A stretch of DNA of 64,000 bases, taken from assembly GCA_001464765.1 (NCBI GenBank), contig LNDV01000034.1, positions 1,154,671-1,218,670 of the forward strand. The letters are read 5' to 3'. Source of the DNA: Betaproteobacteria bacterium Ga0077526. Lineage in GTDB: Bacteria > Pseudomonadota > Gammaproteobacteria > Burkholderiales > Ga0077523. The translations under genes and the position numbers were made by a program. Positions 42,493 through 51,942 of this stretch are shown in pieces (position 1 is the stretch's first letter; each line of letters starts with the position of its first letter). The notes under the pieces are model-generated. The model searched no databases. It worked only from the letters and a program-made list of their open reading frames with translations, and was not told the DNA's origin.

Positions 42493-44679
42493 TCACCCCT
42501 GCTGAAGCAGGGATTCCAGGCGGTTGCCGGCCGCGCGCAGAGTCAGGATGCGCGCAGCCTTTTCGGCCACGACACTGCCGGCCTCCAGCGGCGGCAGGCC
42601 TCCCGCATAGATGTTCGACACCACCGTGTATTCGTAGCGGATGTCGGGGTTGCCGCTGAAGCGCACGGCGAGTTCGCGCACATCCTCGTCGCCGATCCGG
42701 TAGGCCATGTAGGCCGACATGCTCCGCGAGGCCAGCGCGTCGCCTCCCGGCCGCTCGCCGATCAGCATGATCACGAGCCGGCTTTCGAGCGCATCGGCCA
42801 CCGATTCGGCGAGCTTCACGCGGCCCAGCGGCGCCACGATGGGCTGGCCGATGCGCAAGTCGCGCGCGCGAAGGCCGTCCATTAGCACGGGCAGCATGTC
42901 GGGCACGTTGTGGTGGATCGCCTCCGCGGAGAGCCCGTCGGAGATCACGATCTGCACGTCGACATGCTCGGGCGACAGGTGCCGGCGGATCGCCTCGTCC
43001 AGGCGCGTGCCGAGTTCCGGATCGTTGAGGTGCGCGTCCTTGGTCGTCGCCGCGGTGCGCAACCGTCGCAGCGTCACGCCCTCCACCGGCGGCAAATCCA
43101 GCTCCGCGTGGATCGCTTCGCGCGCCACGGCAAGGTTCGCGCGGAGACGGCGCGAGACGTGATTCGCGGGGCGCGGCCCGGCGTTGTCGTGACCGTGGGC
43201 CGCGGGGAGGCTTTCCAGAAGGCGTCGCCATTCGCCGTCCGAAGGCACGAAGATGCGCGGGTTGCCCCAGTTGGGCCCGCGTTCCACCGAGCCATCCGGC
43301 TGCGCGACGAAGATGCCGCGCGCGACGGCCCAGCGCAGATACTCCGGTGCCGGCTTCAGACCGTGCACTTCGCGCAGCGTCTGGTCGTCGTGACCCGAGG
43401 TGTCGAAGTAGGCGAGCATGCGATCGGCCGTGAGGTACACGTCCATGAAGAAGTTGGCGCCTGCAGCGGCGAGCAGTTGCGTCGCCATCTGGTGGCCCTC
43501 GATGCCGGTGCGCGAGTGCAGCGTGTAGCAGGGCGCCATGCCCATGGGCAGGCCGAGGAGCTTGCCCATGAAGTGGTCCTGCAGATTGGCGTAGATCATC
43601 TCGAAGTTGTCGAGATGGGTCTCGGGGCCGATGAAGCCGGTGACGTTGTTCACCATGTAGGGTCGCCAGCGGCGCGCGAGGCCATAGCAGAGTGCCTCGC
43701 ACGTGGTCATGTCCATGCCCTCGTGCTTGCCGTACGAGACCTCGCTGCCCTGGCCGGTTTCGAAGTACATCCAGTTGTCCGCCACACCGGCCAGCGCGCC
43801 GCGCTGTTCCATCTCCGCATACGCGCGGTCGAGCAGTTCCACCGTGCAGTCGAACTCGCCGGTGAGCACGCGTTCCGTGCCGGCGAGGCTCTGGAACAGG
43901 ATCTCCACCGGTGCGCCGCGTTCTAGGCAGGCGAGCTGGGTCTTCACGTGCGATAGCACGCAGATCTGCGTCGGCACATCGAGCTCGCTTCGGATTCGAT
44001 CGGTGAGCCGGAGCAGGGCGTCCACGTTGTCGACAGTGTCGATGGCGGGGTTGATGCCGATCAGCATGTCGCCGGTTCCCATGGACAGGCCCGTGTAGAT
44101 GAGCGCCGCGATGCCGTCGGGGTTGTCTGCCGGATGGTTGGGCTGCAGGCGCGAGGACAGAGTTCCGCGCACGCCGGTCAGCGTGCGGGCCTTCGCCGAA
44201 GGCTTGAGCTTGCGCGCCACGAGGATTAGCTCGTGCACGTCCATCAGCTTCGCCAGCGCGGCAGCCATCACGCCGGTGAGGCCGCGGCCGATGGCGCTGA
44301 CGTCGTCCGGTGTCGCGGCGATCAGGCGGTCCTTCAGCGCGCCCAGCGTGAGGTCGGCCACCGCTTCGAACTGCGCGTGGTCGATGTCGTAGTTCACGCG
44401 CATGACGCTGTCCACGCGACCCTGGTTGTCCGTGAGCGGACGTTCGTACAGGTGGCGCAGCGTGAGGTCCGAGAGGATCGCGCGCGCGGCCTCGCGGGTG
44501 ACCTCGTCGGGCGCGGCGAGCCCGGCCACGCGATCGCCAGCCTTGGACAGATCGGCCGCGCCAAGCAGTGCCTTCAGTCCGGTGAAGGAGAAGCGGCGAT
44601 CCAGCGTCGTCGTGGTGTACGTCTCGTCGGGCCGCGGTGGCGGCACACGGATGTCTGAAAGGGGCGTGGAGGCGTGCAT
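42493..44679 (-). CDS. eutBC: Ethanolamine ammonia-lyase, EutB-EutC fusion
   Basis: 728 residues. The B12-dependent enzyme splits ethanolamine into acetaldehyde and ammonia. Residues 1-475 are the large subunit EutB (GTGDMLIGINPAIDTVDN, YFETGQGSEVSYG, NVTGFIGPETHLDNFEMI, DHFMGKLLGLPMGMAPCYT). Residues ~520-728 are the small subunit EutC (VTLRRLRTAATTKDAHLNDP, VISDGLSAEAIHHN, LIGERPGGDAL, YTVVSNIYAGGL). In known operons the two are separate genes; here a single frame runs through a ~45-residue linker without a stop, so it is a natural fusion unless the assembly has an error. EutA is directly upstream in the same transcript. The region for cobalamin in EutC is present; no microcompartment genes are here. 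Confidence 0.92.
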   Translation of the reverse strand: MHASTPLSDIRVPPPRPDETYTTTTLDRRFSFTGLKALLGAADLSKAGDRVAGLAAPDEVTREAARAILSDLTLRHLYERPLTDNQGRVDSVMRVNYDIDHAQFEAVADLTLGALKDRLIAATPDDVSAIGRGLTGVMAAALAKLMDVHELILVARKLKPSAKARTLTGVRGTLSSRLQPNHPADNPDGIAALIYTGLSMGTGDMLIGINPAIDTVDNVDALLRLTDRIRSELDVPTQICVLSHVKTQLACLERGAPVEILFQSLAGTERVLTGEFDCTVELLDRAYAEMEQRGALAGVADNWMYFETGQGSEVSYGKHEGMDMTTCEALCYGLARRWRPYMVNNVTGFIGPETHLDNFEMIYANLQDHFMGKLLGLPMGMAPCYTLHSRTGIEGHQMATQLLAAAGANFFMDVYLTADRMLAYFDTSGHDDQTLREVHGLKPAPEYLRWAVARGIFVAQPDGSVERGPNWGNPRIFVPSDGEWRRLLESLPAAHGHDNAGPRPANHVSRRLRANLAVAREAIHAELDLPPVEGVTLRRLRTAATTKDAHLNDPELGTRLDEAIRRHLSPEHVDVQIVISDGLSAEAIHHNVPDMLPVLMDGLRARDLRIGQPIVAPLGRVKLAESVADALESRLVIMLIGERPGGDALASRSMSAYMAYRIGDEDVRELAVRFSGNPDIRYEYTVVSNIYAGGLPPLEAGSVVAEKAARILTLRAAGNRLESLLQQG

Positions 44680-44704
44680 CGTCAGGCTCCGGCGAGGGAG
44701 GCTT

Positions 44705-46132
44705 TCAGCCGATCCCGTAGAAGGACACCGGCACCACGCCGCGGCGGGGCCGACCGAGGTTGCAGAAGTGTGCCCTGCGTTCGGGCAGTTCGTCGATGAC
44801 GATCAGCCGCGGACCGCGCCGGCCCCAGTCGCTCGCATAGCTGCCCAGCGTCTTGCCGTGATTGCCGGAACACAGCAGGACCACGGGCTGGGTACCGTGC
44901 AGGCTCGACAGGCCGGAGGCCAGGCGGGTGGCAAAGGCGCGCAGCGACTCGCGATCCAGCCCTGCGTCGCCCACGAGTTGCAGGCAGATGCCCTCCGGTC
45001 GATGGGCGGCGAGGGCTATGGCGGCCGCGATCTCGTCGGCAGTGCTGGCTGGGCTGAGGCGTGCCACCACGGGCAGGTCACGCAGGGGCAGCCATGCCGG
45101 GTCGGGCAGGTGCACGCTGGCGCCGGACACCTCGGTGGCATGCAGGGCCACACCATGCACGGTGGCCCTCCCGCGGCGCTCCGGCACGTGGGTGCGCAGG
45201 TCGCGCGACAGGCATGGCGACGCCACGATCCGCCGGGCGAGATCGATGCCGAGGTCGCCCCAGTGGGTGGTGCCCGGGACCGGTTCGCCGGCCGCGAGCC
45301 GATAGACGAGTTCGCCCACGCCACCGGAGAAGGTGAGCACGGTGTCCGGCGGCAGCGCGCCTGGCGCGAATGAGACCTGAGCCAGAAGGCTGCCGGGCGG
45401 GTTGGCAAAGAACGCCTGAGATCCGGTGGCGAGGGCTTCCAGCGCGGTGATGAACACATCGAGCACGCGATCGCGCGCGACTTCGGGCATCTCCTCGCCT
45501 GCTCGCGCATCGATGCCGAGCGCCGCCGATAGACGCTCTCCCCAGGGTGAGAGGCCTTCCAGCCGGTAGCTGCCGGGCACGAATCGAAAGTGCCGCGCGC
45601 CCACGTAGCACGATCCCGCCGCCAGCACGCCGCCGTCACGACCCAGTGCCGGATTCGTCGTGCCCCCGCCGATGTCGAGGTTGAGCACGACGCGCTCCGG
45701 CAGCGCGCGTGACAGCCACTCGCAATTGCCCAGGAAGGCGAGCCACGACTCGAGGCAGGGGTCGTCGGCCCGCGCGATCACGCCTTCGCCGAAGCGCCGT
45801 TCCACCATTGCAGCGATGGCGGCCGCGTTGCTGCGCTTCGCCGCCAGACCGGTGATGAGGCAGCCGGTGGCGAACAGATCTTCAGTCGCCACGCCCGCAA
45901 GTGCGAGCCACGCGTCGAGTCGGGCACCGAGGCCGGCCTCGTCGATGATGTCGCCTTTGTACGGCGTGAATACGGGTTCCGGCTGGAAGCGCACCGCAGT
46001 CGTTCCGAGGGACGAGCGGCTGCCCTGACCGGCGGACTCGAGACGGGCGCTGGCCAGCAGCAGGCTGCTGGTCGTGGAGCCGAAGTCGAGTCCGAGAAGG
46101 AGGACCTCGCGGTCGCTGGTCATGGAGGACAC
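44705..46132 (-). CDS. eutA: Ethanolamine ammonia-lyase reactivase EutA
   Basis: 475 residues of the actin-like ATPase fold. LLLGLDFGSTTSSLLLA (phosphate 1), VLNLDIGGGTTNPALG (phosphate 2) and FSGGVGELVYRL (adenosine region). EutA removes damaged cobalamin from the lyase using ATP. It lies 25 bases upstream of eutBC in the same direction, the expected partner. Confidence 0.93.
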   Translation of the reverse strand: MSSMTSDREVLLLGLDFGSTTSSLLLASARLESAGQGSRSSLGTTAVRFQPEPVFTPYKGDIIDEAGLGARLDAWLALAGVATEDLFATGCLITGLAAKRSNAAAIAAMVERRFGEGVIARADDPCLESWLAFLGNCEWLSRALPERVVLNLDIGGGTTNPALGRDGGVLAAGSCYVGARHFRFVPGSYRLEGLSPWGERLSAALGIDARAGEEMPEVARDRVLDVFITALEALATGSQAFFANPPGSLLAQVSFAPGALPPDTVLTFSGGVGELVYRLAAGEPVPGTTHWGDLGIDLARRIVASPCLSRDLRTHVPERRGRATVHGVALHATEVSGASVHLPDPAWLPLRDLPVVARLSPASTADEIAAAIALAAHRPEGICLQLVGDAGLDRESLRAFATRLASGLSSLHGTQPVVLLCSGNHGKTLGSYASDWGRRGPRLIVIDELPERRAHFCNLGRPRRGVVPVSFYGIG

Positions 46133-46141
46133 GGCGGGGAT

Positions 46142-47656
46142 TCAGGCCGCATGCCAGCCGCGGGTCCGGGATACGGCATCTGCGAAGCGCGCATGCGACT
46201 CGGCGGAAAGCGGTGCCCCGGGTTGCACCACGCGATCAGGAGGCGCCATCGGCGGCAGCGTCTGCAGCGACCCGTGGCCCGCACCCAGGAAGGCGAATCG
46301 CGCGCACCCCAGTCCGGTCAGGTCGGGGGTGGAGGGCACAACCACCGTGCGGTCCAGGGCGCGGGCGAGGAACTCGCAGAAGTAGGGGTTCCGGGTGAGA
46401 CCGCCGTCGACCGACACCTGCGCGCGCAGAGGCAGGTGCCGGTCGAGAGCCGCGACCGCCTGGGCGGTGCGCAGTGCCACACCTTCCAGCAGCGCCTGCA
46501 GCAGGTCGGTGGCTTTCGTTTCGAGACCCATCCCGAGCCACATCCCCGCCGCGCTGCGGTCCCAGAAGGGGCAGGCGAGGCCGGAGAGTGCGGGCACGAA
46601 CACGAGGCCGCGCTCGAGCGCGGCGGGGCCGCCGATGTTCTGCAGTTCACGGAAGTCGGAGAACAGCCCGAGACGCATCGCCCAGTCGAGTGCCGAGCCG
46701 GCGTTGTAGACGCCGCCGTCGATGGCATAGGTGGTGCGCCCGCCGATGCGCCACGCCACCGTGGGCAGGATGCCCGCCGCCGCATCGCGCACGGGGGAGT
46801 CGCCGGAGATGGCGAGCGCGAAGGCGCCCGTGCCGAAGGTGATCTTCAGATCACCCGGAGCCTGGCAGCCGTGGCCCATGAGCGCGGCCTGCTGGTCCAC
46901 CACGCTCGCCACCATCGGCAGGTCCGTGCCTCGGATGGTGCCGTGGGCATGCACCGTCGGCACGATGGGCGGCAGCAGGTCGATCGGCACGCCGAACAGC
47001 CGGCACAGCTCCGGATCCCATTGGCCGGTGGCGATGTTCATGAGGCTGGTGCGCGACGCCGTGGTGACGTCCGTGGCGTAACTGCCGCAGAGCCGGTCGA
47101 GGAAGAAGGCGTCGCTCGTGGCAAGTCGCAGCCGACCGGTCTTCGCCAGCGTTCTGGCCTCCGGCACGTGGTCGAGGATCCACCCGAGCTTCGATGCCGA
47201 GAAGTAGGGGTCCAGCGGCAGCCCGGCACGCTCCAGCGTCAGTGCGCCGGCGCCTTCTGCCTGGAGGTGCTCGAGGTGAGCGCGTGTGCGGTTGTCCTGC
47301 CAGACGATGGCGTTGCAGATCGGCTCGCCCGAGTCGGCATTCCAGGCCACCACGGTCTCGCCCTGGTTGTCCAGGGCCACCGCGTCGGCCCCTTGCGCCA
47401 GGGCCACGCACTGGCGCACGTTCGCAAGCAGTTCCGCGGGGTCGTGCTCCACCCACCCCGGCTGGGGATAGAACTGACGATGCTCCACGGAGGTCACGGG
47501 CCGGAAGTCGCCATCGCGGAACAGCTGATGGGCCTTGGTGGCCGTCGTGCCCTGGTCGATCGCCACGACGAAGCGCCGGTGGTCCTGCGGGTCCGCCATG
47601 TCGGATGGGTCCATGCGTGCGTTGTCGGTGGCCGGGATTCTGCTGCGTGAGGGCAT
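46142..47656 (-). CDS. FGGY-family carbohydrate kinase, glycerol-kinase-like
   Basis: 504 residues. Phosphate-binding FVVAIDQGTTATKAHQLF, substrate/catalytic strands ALDNQGETVVAWNADSGEPI and VWQDNRTRAHLE, ITFGTGAFALAISGD, AIDGGVYNAGSALDWAMRLG and SVDGGLTRNPYFCEFLARAL (adenosine), as in GlpK. The sequence differs from true GlpK in several conserved blocks, so glycerol is only the best guess. The ATG overlaps the stop of the flavoprotein gene by one base (TGATG); a second ATG 14 codons later is possible. It lies 9 bases before eutA. Confidence 0.85.
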   Translation of the reverse strand: MPSRSRIPATDNARMDPSDMADPQDHRRFVVAIDQGTTATKAHQLFRDGDFRPVTSVEHRQFYPQPGWVEHDPAELLANVRQCVALAQGADAVALDNQGETVVAWNADSGEPICNAIVWQDNRTRAHLEHLQAEGAGALTLERAGLPLDPYFSASKLGWILDHVPEARTLAKTGRLRLATSDAFFLDRLCGSYATDVTTASRTSLMNIATGQWDPELCRLFGVPIDLLPPIVPTVHAHGTIRGTDLPMVASVVDQQAALMGHGCQAPGDLKITFGTGAFALAISGDSPVRDAAAGILPTVAWRIGGRTTYAIDGGVYNAGSALDWAMRLGLFSDFRELQNIGGPAALERGLVFVPALSGLACPFWDRSAAGMWLGMGLETKATDLLQALLEGVALRTAQAVAALDRHLPLRAQVSVDGGLTRNPYFCEFLARALDRTVVVPSTPDLTGLGCARFAFLGAGHGSLQTLPPMAPPDRVVQPGAPLSAESHARFADAVSRTRGWHAA

Positions 47657-48882
47657 CAGAGCGCGACGGGGTCTGCTACATCGATCACCGCCTCCGCCAC
47701 CGAGGTCGCCTGTTCCGCGGATAGCGGCAGCAGCACGCGCCGCTCCGGCAATAGCCTGCGCCGCTCGCTCCACAGCTCGGTGGTGCCCGCCATCACCCGG
47801 AGCCGGCCGCGCAGCGGGTGAGTCACGCGAAGGTTCAGCGGCAGCGCCACCGGCAACGGGGCCGGGTGAGCGAGGCGCTGAGGGGAGATCCAGCGGATGG
47901 CCCCGCGCGCCTCTAGGTGGGTGTGGTGCTGCGCTTCGGGCAGATTGCCTCGCAGGCTCGCGGCGATCGCGCGCGCTGCGGCGCGACCCTCGGTCCACGC
48001 GGTCCAGGAGGCTTCCACCGGACGCAGCAGATTGCCGGCAGCGAAGAAGAGGGAATCGGTGGTGCGGGCGTACTGGTCCACCACGGGACCGCCCGAGCGG
48101 GGATCCACCTGCAGATGGCTGGTACGCAGGATCGCGGCCTCCGGGACGAAGCGTCCGCTGAACACCACACCGTCGCAGGCGATGATCTCGCGCCCGCCGG
48201 GATGCTCGATCTCCACGCCGGTCACACGCGGCGAGCCTTGCACGGCAAGCACGCGTGCGCTGGTGATGACCTGCGTGCCGAACAACACGCTCGCCGCCAG
48301 TCGTGCCGGTCCGGGGGCCAGCACCGTGTCCGATTCCTCCAGCAATGCCACGGCGCGGATGCCGGCATGGCGCAGCGTGAGAAGGCTGGAGAACGCCACC
48401 AGTTCGCTGCCGACCACCACCGCGCGCGTGCACGGCTTCACTTTGGCGAGATAGACCAGCTGCTGCAGCGAGCCCGTGTTGAACACGCCCGAGGGGCGGG
48501 TGCCCGACACGAGCTGCGCGGACCGTGGTGTCTCGCGCGTGCCCGTCGCCAGCAGCACGCGTGCTGCGCGCAGGGTCTCGCGGCCCTTTGGGGTGACGGT
48601 CTGCACGACGCCACCGGGTTCGATCGCCGTGACGGTGGTGCCGGTTCGCACCGGCACGCCGGCAGCGCTCGCCACCAGCCGCTCCGCGTAGGCAGGCCCG
48701 GAGAGGATGCGGCGGAATTCCCGCCAGCCGAAGCCCGGGTGTCCGCAGTGGCGCGGCACCCCGCCGGCTTGCTGTTCGCGCTCGAGCACCACGACGTCAC
48801 GGATGCCCAGACGCCGCAGTTCCGTGGCCGCCGCGAGCCCGGCCGGGCCGCCGCCCACGATGATCACCTCGTGTGTGCTCAC
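47656..48882 (-). CDS. FAD-dependent oxidoreductase (pyridine nucleotide-disulfide type)
   Basis: 408 residues. FAD motif VIIVGGGPAGLAAATELRRL, NAD-like second motif AVVVGSELVAFSSLLTLRHA, and TDSLFFAAGNLLRPVEASWT near the C-terminus. GGVPRHCGHPGFG follows the FAD motif, as in flavoproteins that accompany GlpA-like dehydrogenases in operons for glycerol-3-phosphate or sarcosine-type oxidation. The C-terminal ~90 residues are an extra domain with many Arg and Pro. It is 58 bases from the upstream dehydrogenase and directly overlaps the kinase. Confidence 0.82.
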   Translation of the reverse strand: MSTHEVIIVGGGPAGLAAATELRRLGIRDVVVLEREQQAGGVPRHCGHPGFGWREFRRILSGPAYAERLVASAAGVPVRTGTTVTAIEPGGVVQTVTPKGRETLRAARVLLATGTRETPRSAQLVSGTRPSGVFNTGSLQQLVYLAKVKPCTRAVVVGSELVAFSSLLTLRHAGIRAVALLEESDTVLAPGPARLAASVLFGTQVITSARVLAVQGSPRVTGVEIEHPGGREIIACDGVVFSGRFVPEAAILRTSHLQVDPRSGGPVVDQYARTTDSLFFAAGNLLRPVEASWTAWTEGRAAARAIAASLRGNLPEAQHHTHLEARGAIRWISPQRLAHPAPLPVALPLNLRVTHPLRGRLRVMAGTTELWSERRRLLPERRVLLPLSAEQATSVAEAVIDVADPVAL

Positions 48883-48940
48883 CTTGCCGCCTCGCGCACG
48901 GCGCGCTGCAGCGCGAACGATTGCATGGAGCCCGGCGCGC

Positions 48941-50314
48941 TCATGCCGGCAGCGGCTCCGCGGGGAGGTCCGCGAGCCGTCCCGACGCGAGTTGCGTCAC
49001 GCGCCAGCTGCAATAGAAGCCCTGGCAGCGGCCCATCATGCAGCGCGTGCGCCGTTTCAGGCCGCCGAGATCTCCCGCGGGCAGCGGTCCCGACAGGGCG
49101 GCGTCGATTTCGTGACGCGTGACCATTTCGCAGTGACACACGATCTCGCCCGGGTCGGCAGCCTGCCAGGGGCGCTCGCGCGTCTCGCACAGGTTGGGTA
49201 CCGGAGTCCATATGGGTGCGGACGTTTCGCGCAACGACCCGAAGTCGCGTGCGTACAGCGCGGCGACGTGCGAGGCGATGCCGAGCGAGCCGGTGAGGCC
49301 GGTGGAACGGATGCCGGCGACCGTGATCCAGCCGCGGTCGGCGAGTGCCTCGATGCGGTACTCCTTGGATTCGGTGGCAGGACGCAGGCCGGCGTACACC
49401 GCGTTCACGCCGTGGCCCGCCAGAGCCGGCACGAGGGCGCGGGCCTTCTGCACCAGCGCCTCCAGAGCGGCCTGGTCCACGGTGGGGGCCTCGCGCTCGT
49501 CCACCTCCTCGGCGGTGGGCCCGGCCAGCACGTTGCCGTAGGCGGTGCGGCACACCAGAACACCCTTCGTGCGTTCGGTCGGGACGGGCAGCACGATGGC
49601 GTTCACCAGCGGCCAGGCTGTCTTGTCGAACACCACGAACTGGCCCTTGCGCGGCCGGATCGAAAACGGAGGCGTGCGCGCGATGCCCTCCACGCGGTCG
49701 CCGTACAGCCCGGCGCCGTTGATCACGACGGGGACTCGCAGTTCTCCCTGGCTGGTGGCCAGCATCCACACATCACCCCTGCGCTCGCCACCCAGGACCT
49801 CGCAGCCGCGCCGGATGGAAGCGCCATGGGCCAGCGCCTGCAGCGCATAGGCGAGCGGAGCGGACCACGCGTCGATGACGTGTTCGCCGGGTACTAGTAC
49901 CGCCCCGAGCGCGCCCGGCGCGAGATGCGGCTCACGCGAGTAGAGGGTGGCGGGATCGAGCTTTACGGCGTCGGTCACCCCGTTGCGGTGAGCCTGGGCG
50001 AGGATGGCCGGCAGCTGCGCGGCTTCGGCATCGTTCCACGCCACCACCAGACCGCCGGTCACCACCAACGGCAGGTTCAGGCGCTCACGGATCTCGAGAT
50101 ACTCGGCATAGCCGGCGCGCATGCAGGCCAGCTCGAGACTGCCGGGCGGGGCGTCGAACCCGGTGTGCAGCAGCGCGCTGTTGCCCTTGCTCGCCCCCGA
50201 CAGGATGTCCGCGCCCTTTTCCAGCAGCACGGCGGACACGCCCCCGAGTGCGAGGCGCCGCAGGATGGCCAGCCCCACCACACCGCCGCCGATGATGGCC
50301 ACGTCGAATTTCAT
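48941..50314 (-). CDS. FAD-dependent glycerol-3-phosphate dehydrogenase-like protein with BFD domain
   Basis: 457 residues. The DAO fold starts with FDVAIIGGGVVGLAILRRLA and has SGASKGNSALLHTGFDAPPG, VINGAGLYGDRVEGIA and YAGLRPATESKEYRIEALAD, as in GlpA and YgaF/L2HGDH proteins. The C-terminus is a BFD-like [2Fe-2S] domain with VCHCEMVTRHEIDAAL and RTRCMMGRCQGFYC (four or five cysteines), the architecture of the anaerobic dehydrogenase subunit GlpA. Likely oxidises glycerol 3-phosphate or a related 2-hydroxy acid/polyol phosphate and passes electrons to the partner flavoprotein. It lies between the permease and that flavoprotein on the same strand. Confidence 0.82.
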   Translation of the reverse strand: MKFDVAIIGGGVVGLAILRRLALGGVSAVLLEKGADILSGASKGNSALLHTGFDAPPGSLELACMRAGYAEYLEIRERLNLPLVVTGGLVVAWNDAEAAQLPAILAQAHRNGVTDAVKLDPATLYSREPHLAPGALGAVLVPGEHVIDAWSAPLAYALQALAHGASIRRGCEVLGGERRGDVWMLATSQGELRVPVVINGAGLYGDRVEGIARTPPFSIRPRKGQFVVFDKTAWPLVNAIVLPVPTERTKGVLVCRTAYGNVLAGPTAEEVDEREAPTVDQAALEALVQKARALVPALAGHGVNAVYAGLRPATESKEYRIEALADRGWITVAGIRSTGLTGSLGIASHVAALYARDFGSLRETSAPIWTPVPNLCETRERPWQAADPGEIVCHCEMVTRHEIDAALSGPLPAGDLGGLKRRTRCMMGRCQGFYCSWRVTQLASGRLADLPAEPLPA

Positions 50315-50367
50315 GGTCGCATCGTACGGAAAAATGATGGGGCGAGCGCATCGCCCGTGATGATGTA

Positions 50368-51942
50368 CTAGCCGCCGACGGCCTTCTCGGCGTCCTCGAT
50401 TTCCTTCCGTCGCTGGGTCGCCAGTTCACCCATGGGCGGACCCTTGAAGCGGCGCGATTCGAAGGCGGCCCAGATGATGCCCATGGCCACCAGCATCCCG
50501 GCGCTCAGGTAGCCGACCTTCTCGTTGGGGGGCTGGATGCCCACCACCACGAGGATCGCCGCACCGATCACCGCCAGCACGGCCACCACTTTCGATGCGG
50601 CGCCGAGGTTGAACGGGCCCTTGTGCGCCCAGGTGCCGTTCATCTCCGCACGCAGTCCGGCGGCAATCGGCATGATGTAGGAGATGTACAGGAACACCGC
50701 GCAGCCGGTGGACAGCACCACGAAGGCGTCGCCATAGAGGGTGGCGATCACGGACAGGATGCCTGCCCACCAGATGGCGTTGGCGGGCGTCCGGTACTTG
50801 CGGCTGACGTGGGCGAGTGCCTTGGAGAACGGCAGGCCGCCGTCGCGCGCGAACGCGTACATCATGCGGGAAGTGGAGGTGAGGCCCGCCAGCGCGCAGA
50901 TGTAGTTGGCCACGACGATGCCGATGATCAGGATGTCCTTGAACACCTTGGGCATGGGTGACTCGTTCATCAGCCAGGGGAAGGCGTTCCAGCCCTGCTT
51001 GGCACCTTCCTCGACGCTGGGCATGGCGAGGATGAAGGCACACAGCATCACGTAGCCGAACAGGAACGACCAGAACACGGCGTGGATCATGCCGCGCGGA
51101 GCCTCCCGCGCTGCGTTGCGGGTTTCCTCCGCGGTGTGGGCCGAGGCGTCGAAACCCGTGACCGTGTACACGCCCTGCAGCAGGCCGAGCATGAACACCG
51201 CCATGGTGCTTTGCATGGCCGTGGGCCAGACGCTTCCACCGGCCTCGCCGGAAAAGTTGGAGAAGGTGAACAGCCGGCCGAAGTCGAGCGAGGGTGCGTA
51301 GGCGAGCAGACCGAGCGTGAGCAGCACCGCCACGACGAAGATCAGATAGCCGCTGAAGTCGGTGAGGATGGTGGTGGCGCGGATGCCCACGTGATTGAGC
51401 GTCGCCTGGGTTGCCGTGAGCCCAGCGATGAAAAGCGTCTGGATCCACCAGCCGGAATCGAAGGCGCCCTGTGTCACCCAGCCCATGGCCTTGGTGTCCA
51501 GCCCCATCACTTCGCCGAGCAACAGGTCACGGAACAGCAGGAACACCCCGAAGTTCACCGACGAGACCACGAACAGCAGGCCCAGCAGGTTGAACCAGGC
51601 CGCCACCCAGCCGTAGCCACGCCCGCCCAGCAGGGAGGACCAGTGGTAGATGCCCCCGGCAGTGGGATAGGACGATGCGATCTGCCCCATTGCCGCGGCG
51701 ACCAGCAGCGCGAAAAGACAGGCCAGCGGCCAGCCGAAGCCCACACTCGCCCCGCCTGCCGCGCTGAGCGAGAGCGGAAAGGCCGTGATGCCGCCGGCCA
51801 GGACGCAGATGATCGAAAACGAGATCGCGAAGTTCTGGAACGCCCCCATGCGCCGGGACAGCTCCTGGGCGTAGCCCATGCTGTGGAGCTGCTTGACGTC
51901 GTCGCTGTACGCCTCGCTCTTTTCGTAGTCCTTCGTGGGCAT
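50368..51942 (-). CDS. APC-superfamily amino acid/amine permease
   Basis: 524 residues with about 12 membrane helices. APC signature regions: FAISFSIICVLAGGITAFPL, GGIYHWSSLLGGRGYGW, GVYTVTGFDASAHTAEETRN (the conserved TGxDxSAHxxEE of Uga4/GabP-like permeases) and a cytoplasmic C-terminus. It is the most upstream gene of the cluster, 53 bases before the GlpA-like gene, and the best candidate to import the amine (ethanolamine or a relative) that EutBC uses. The specificity is inferred only from context. Confidence 0.88.
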   Translation of the reverse strand: MPTKDYEKSEAYSDDVKQLHSMGYAQELSRRMGAFQNFAISFSIICVLAGGITAFPLSLSAAGGASVGFGWPLACLFALLVAAAMGQIASSYPTAGGIYHWSSLLGGRGYGWVAAWFNLLGLLFVVSSVNFGVFLLFRDLLLGEVMGLDTKAMGWVTQGAFDSGWWIQTLFIAGLTATQATLNHVGIRATTILTDFSGYLIFVVAVLLTLGLLAYAPSLDFGRLFTFSNFSGEAGGSVWPTAMQSTMAVFMLGLLQGVYTVTGFDASAHTAEETRNAAREAPRGMIHAVFWSFLFGYVMLCAFILAMPSVEEGAKQGWNAFPWLMNESPMPKVFKDILIIGIVVANYICALAGLTSTSRMMYAFARDGGLPFSKALAHVSRKYRTPANAIWWAGILSVIATLYGDAFVVLSTGCAVFLYISYIMPIAAGLRAEMNGTWAHKGPFNLGAASKVVAVLAVIGAAILVVVGIQPPNEKVGYLSAGMLVAMGIIWAAFESRRFKGPPMGELATQRRKEIEDAEKAVGG

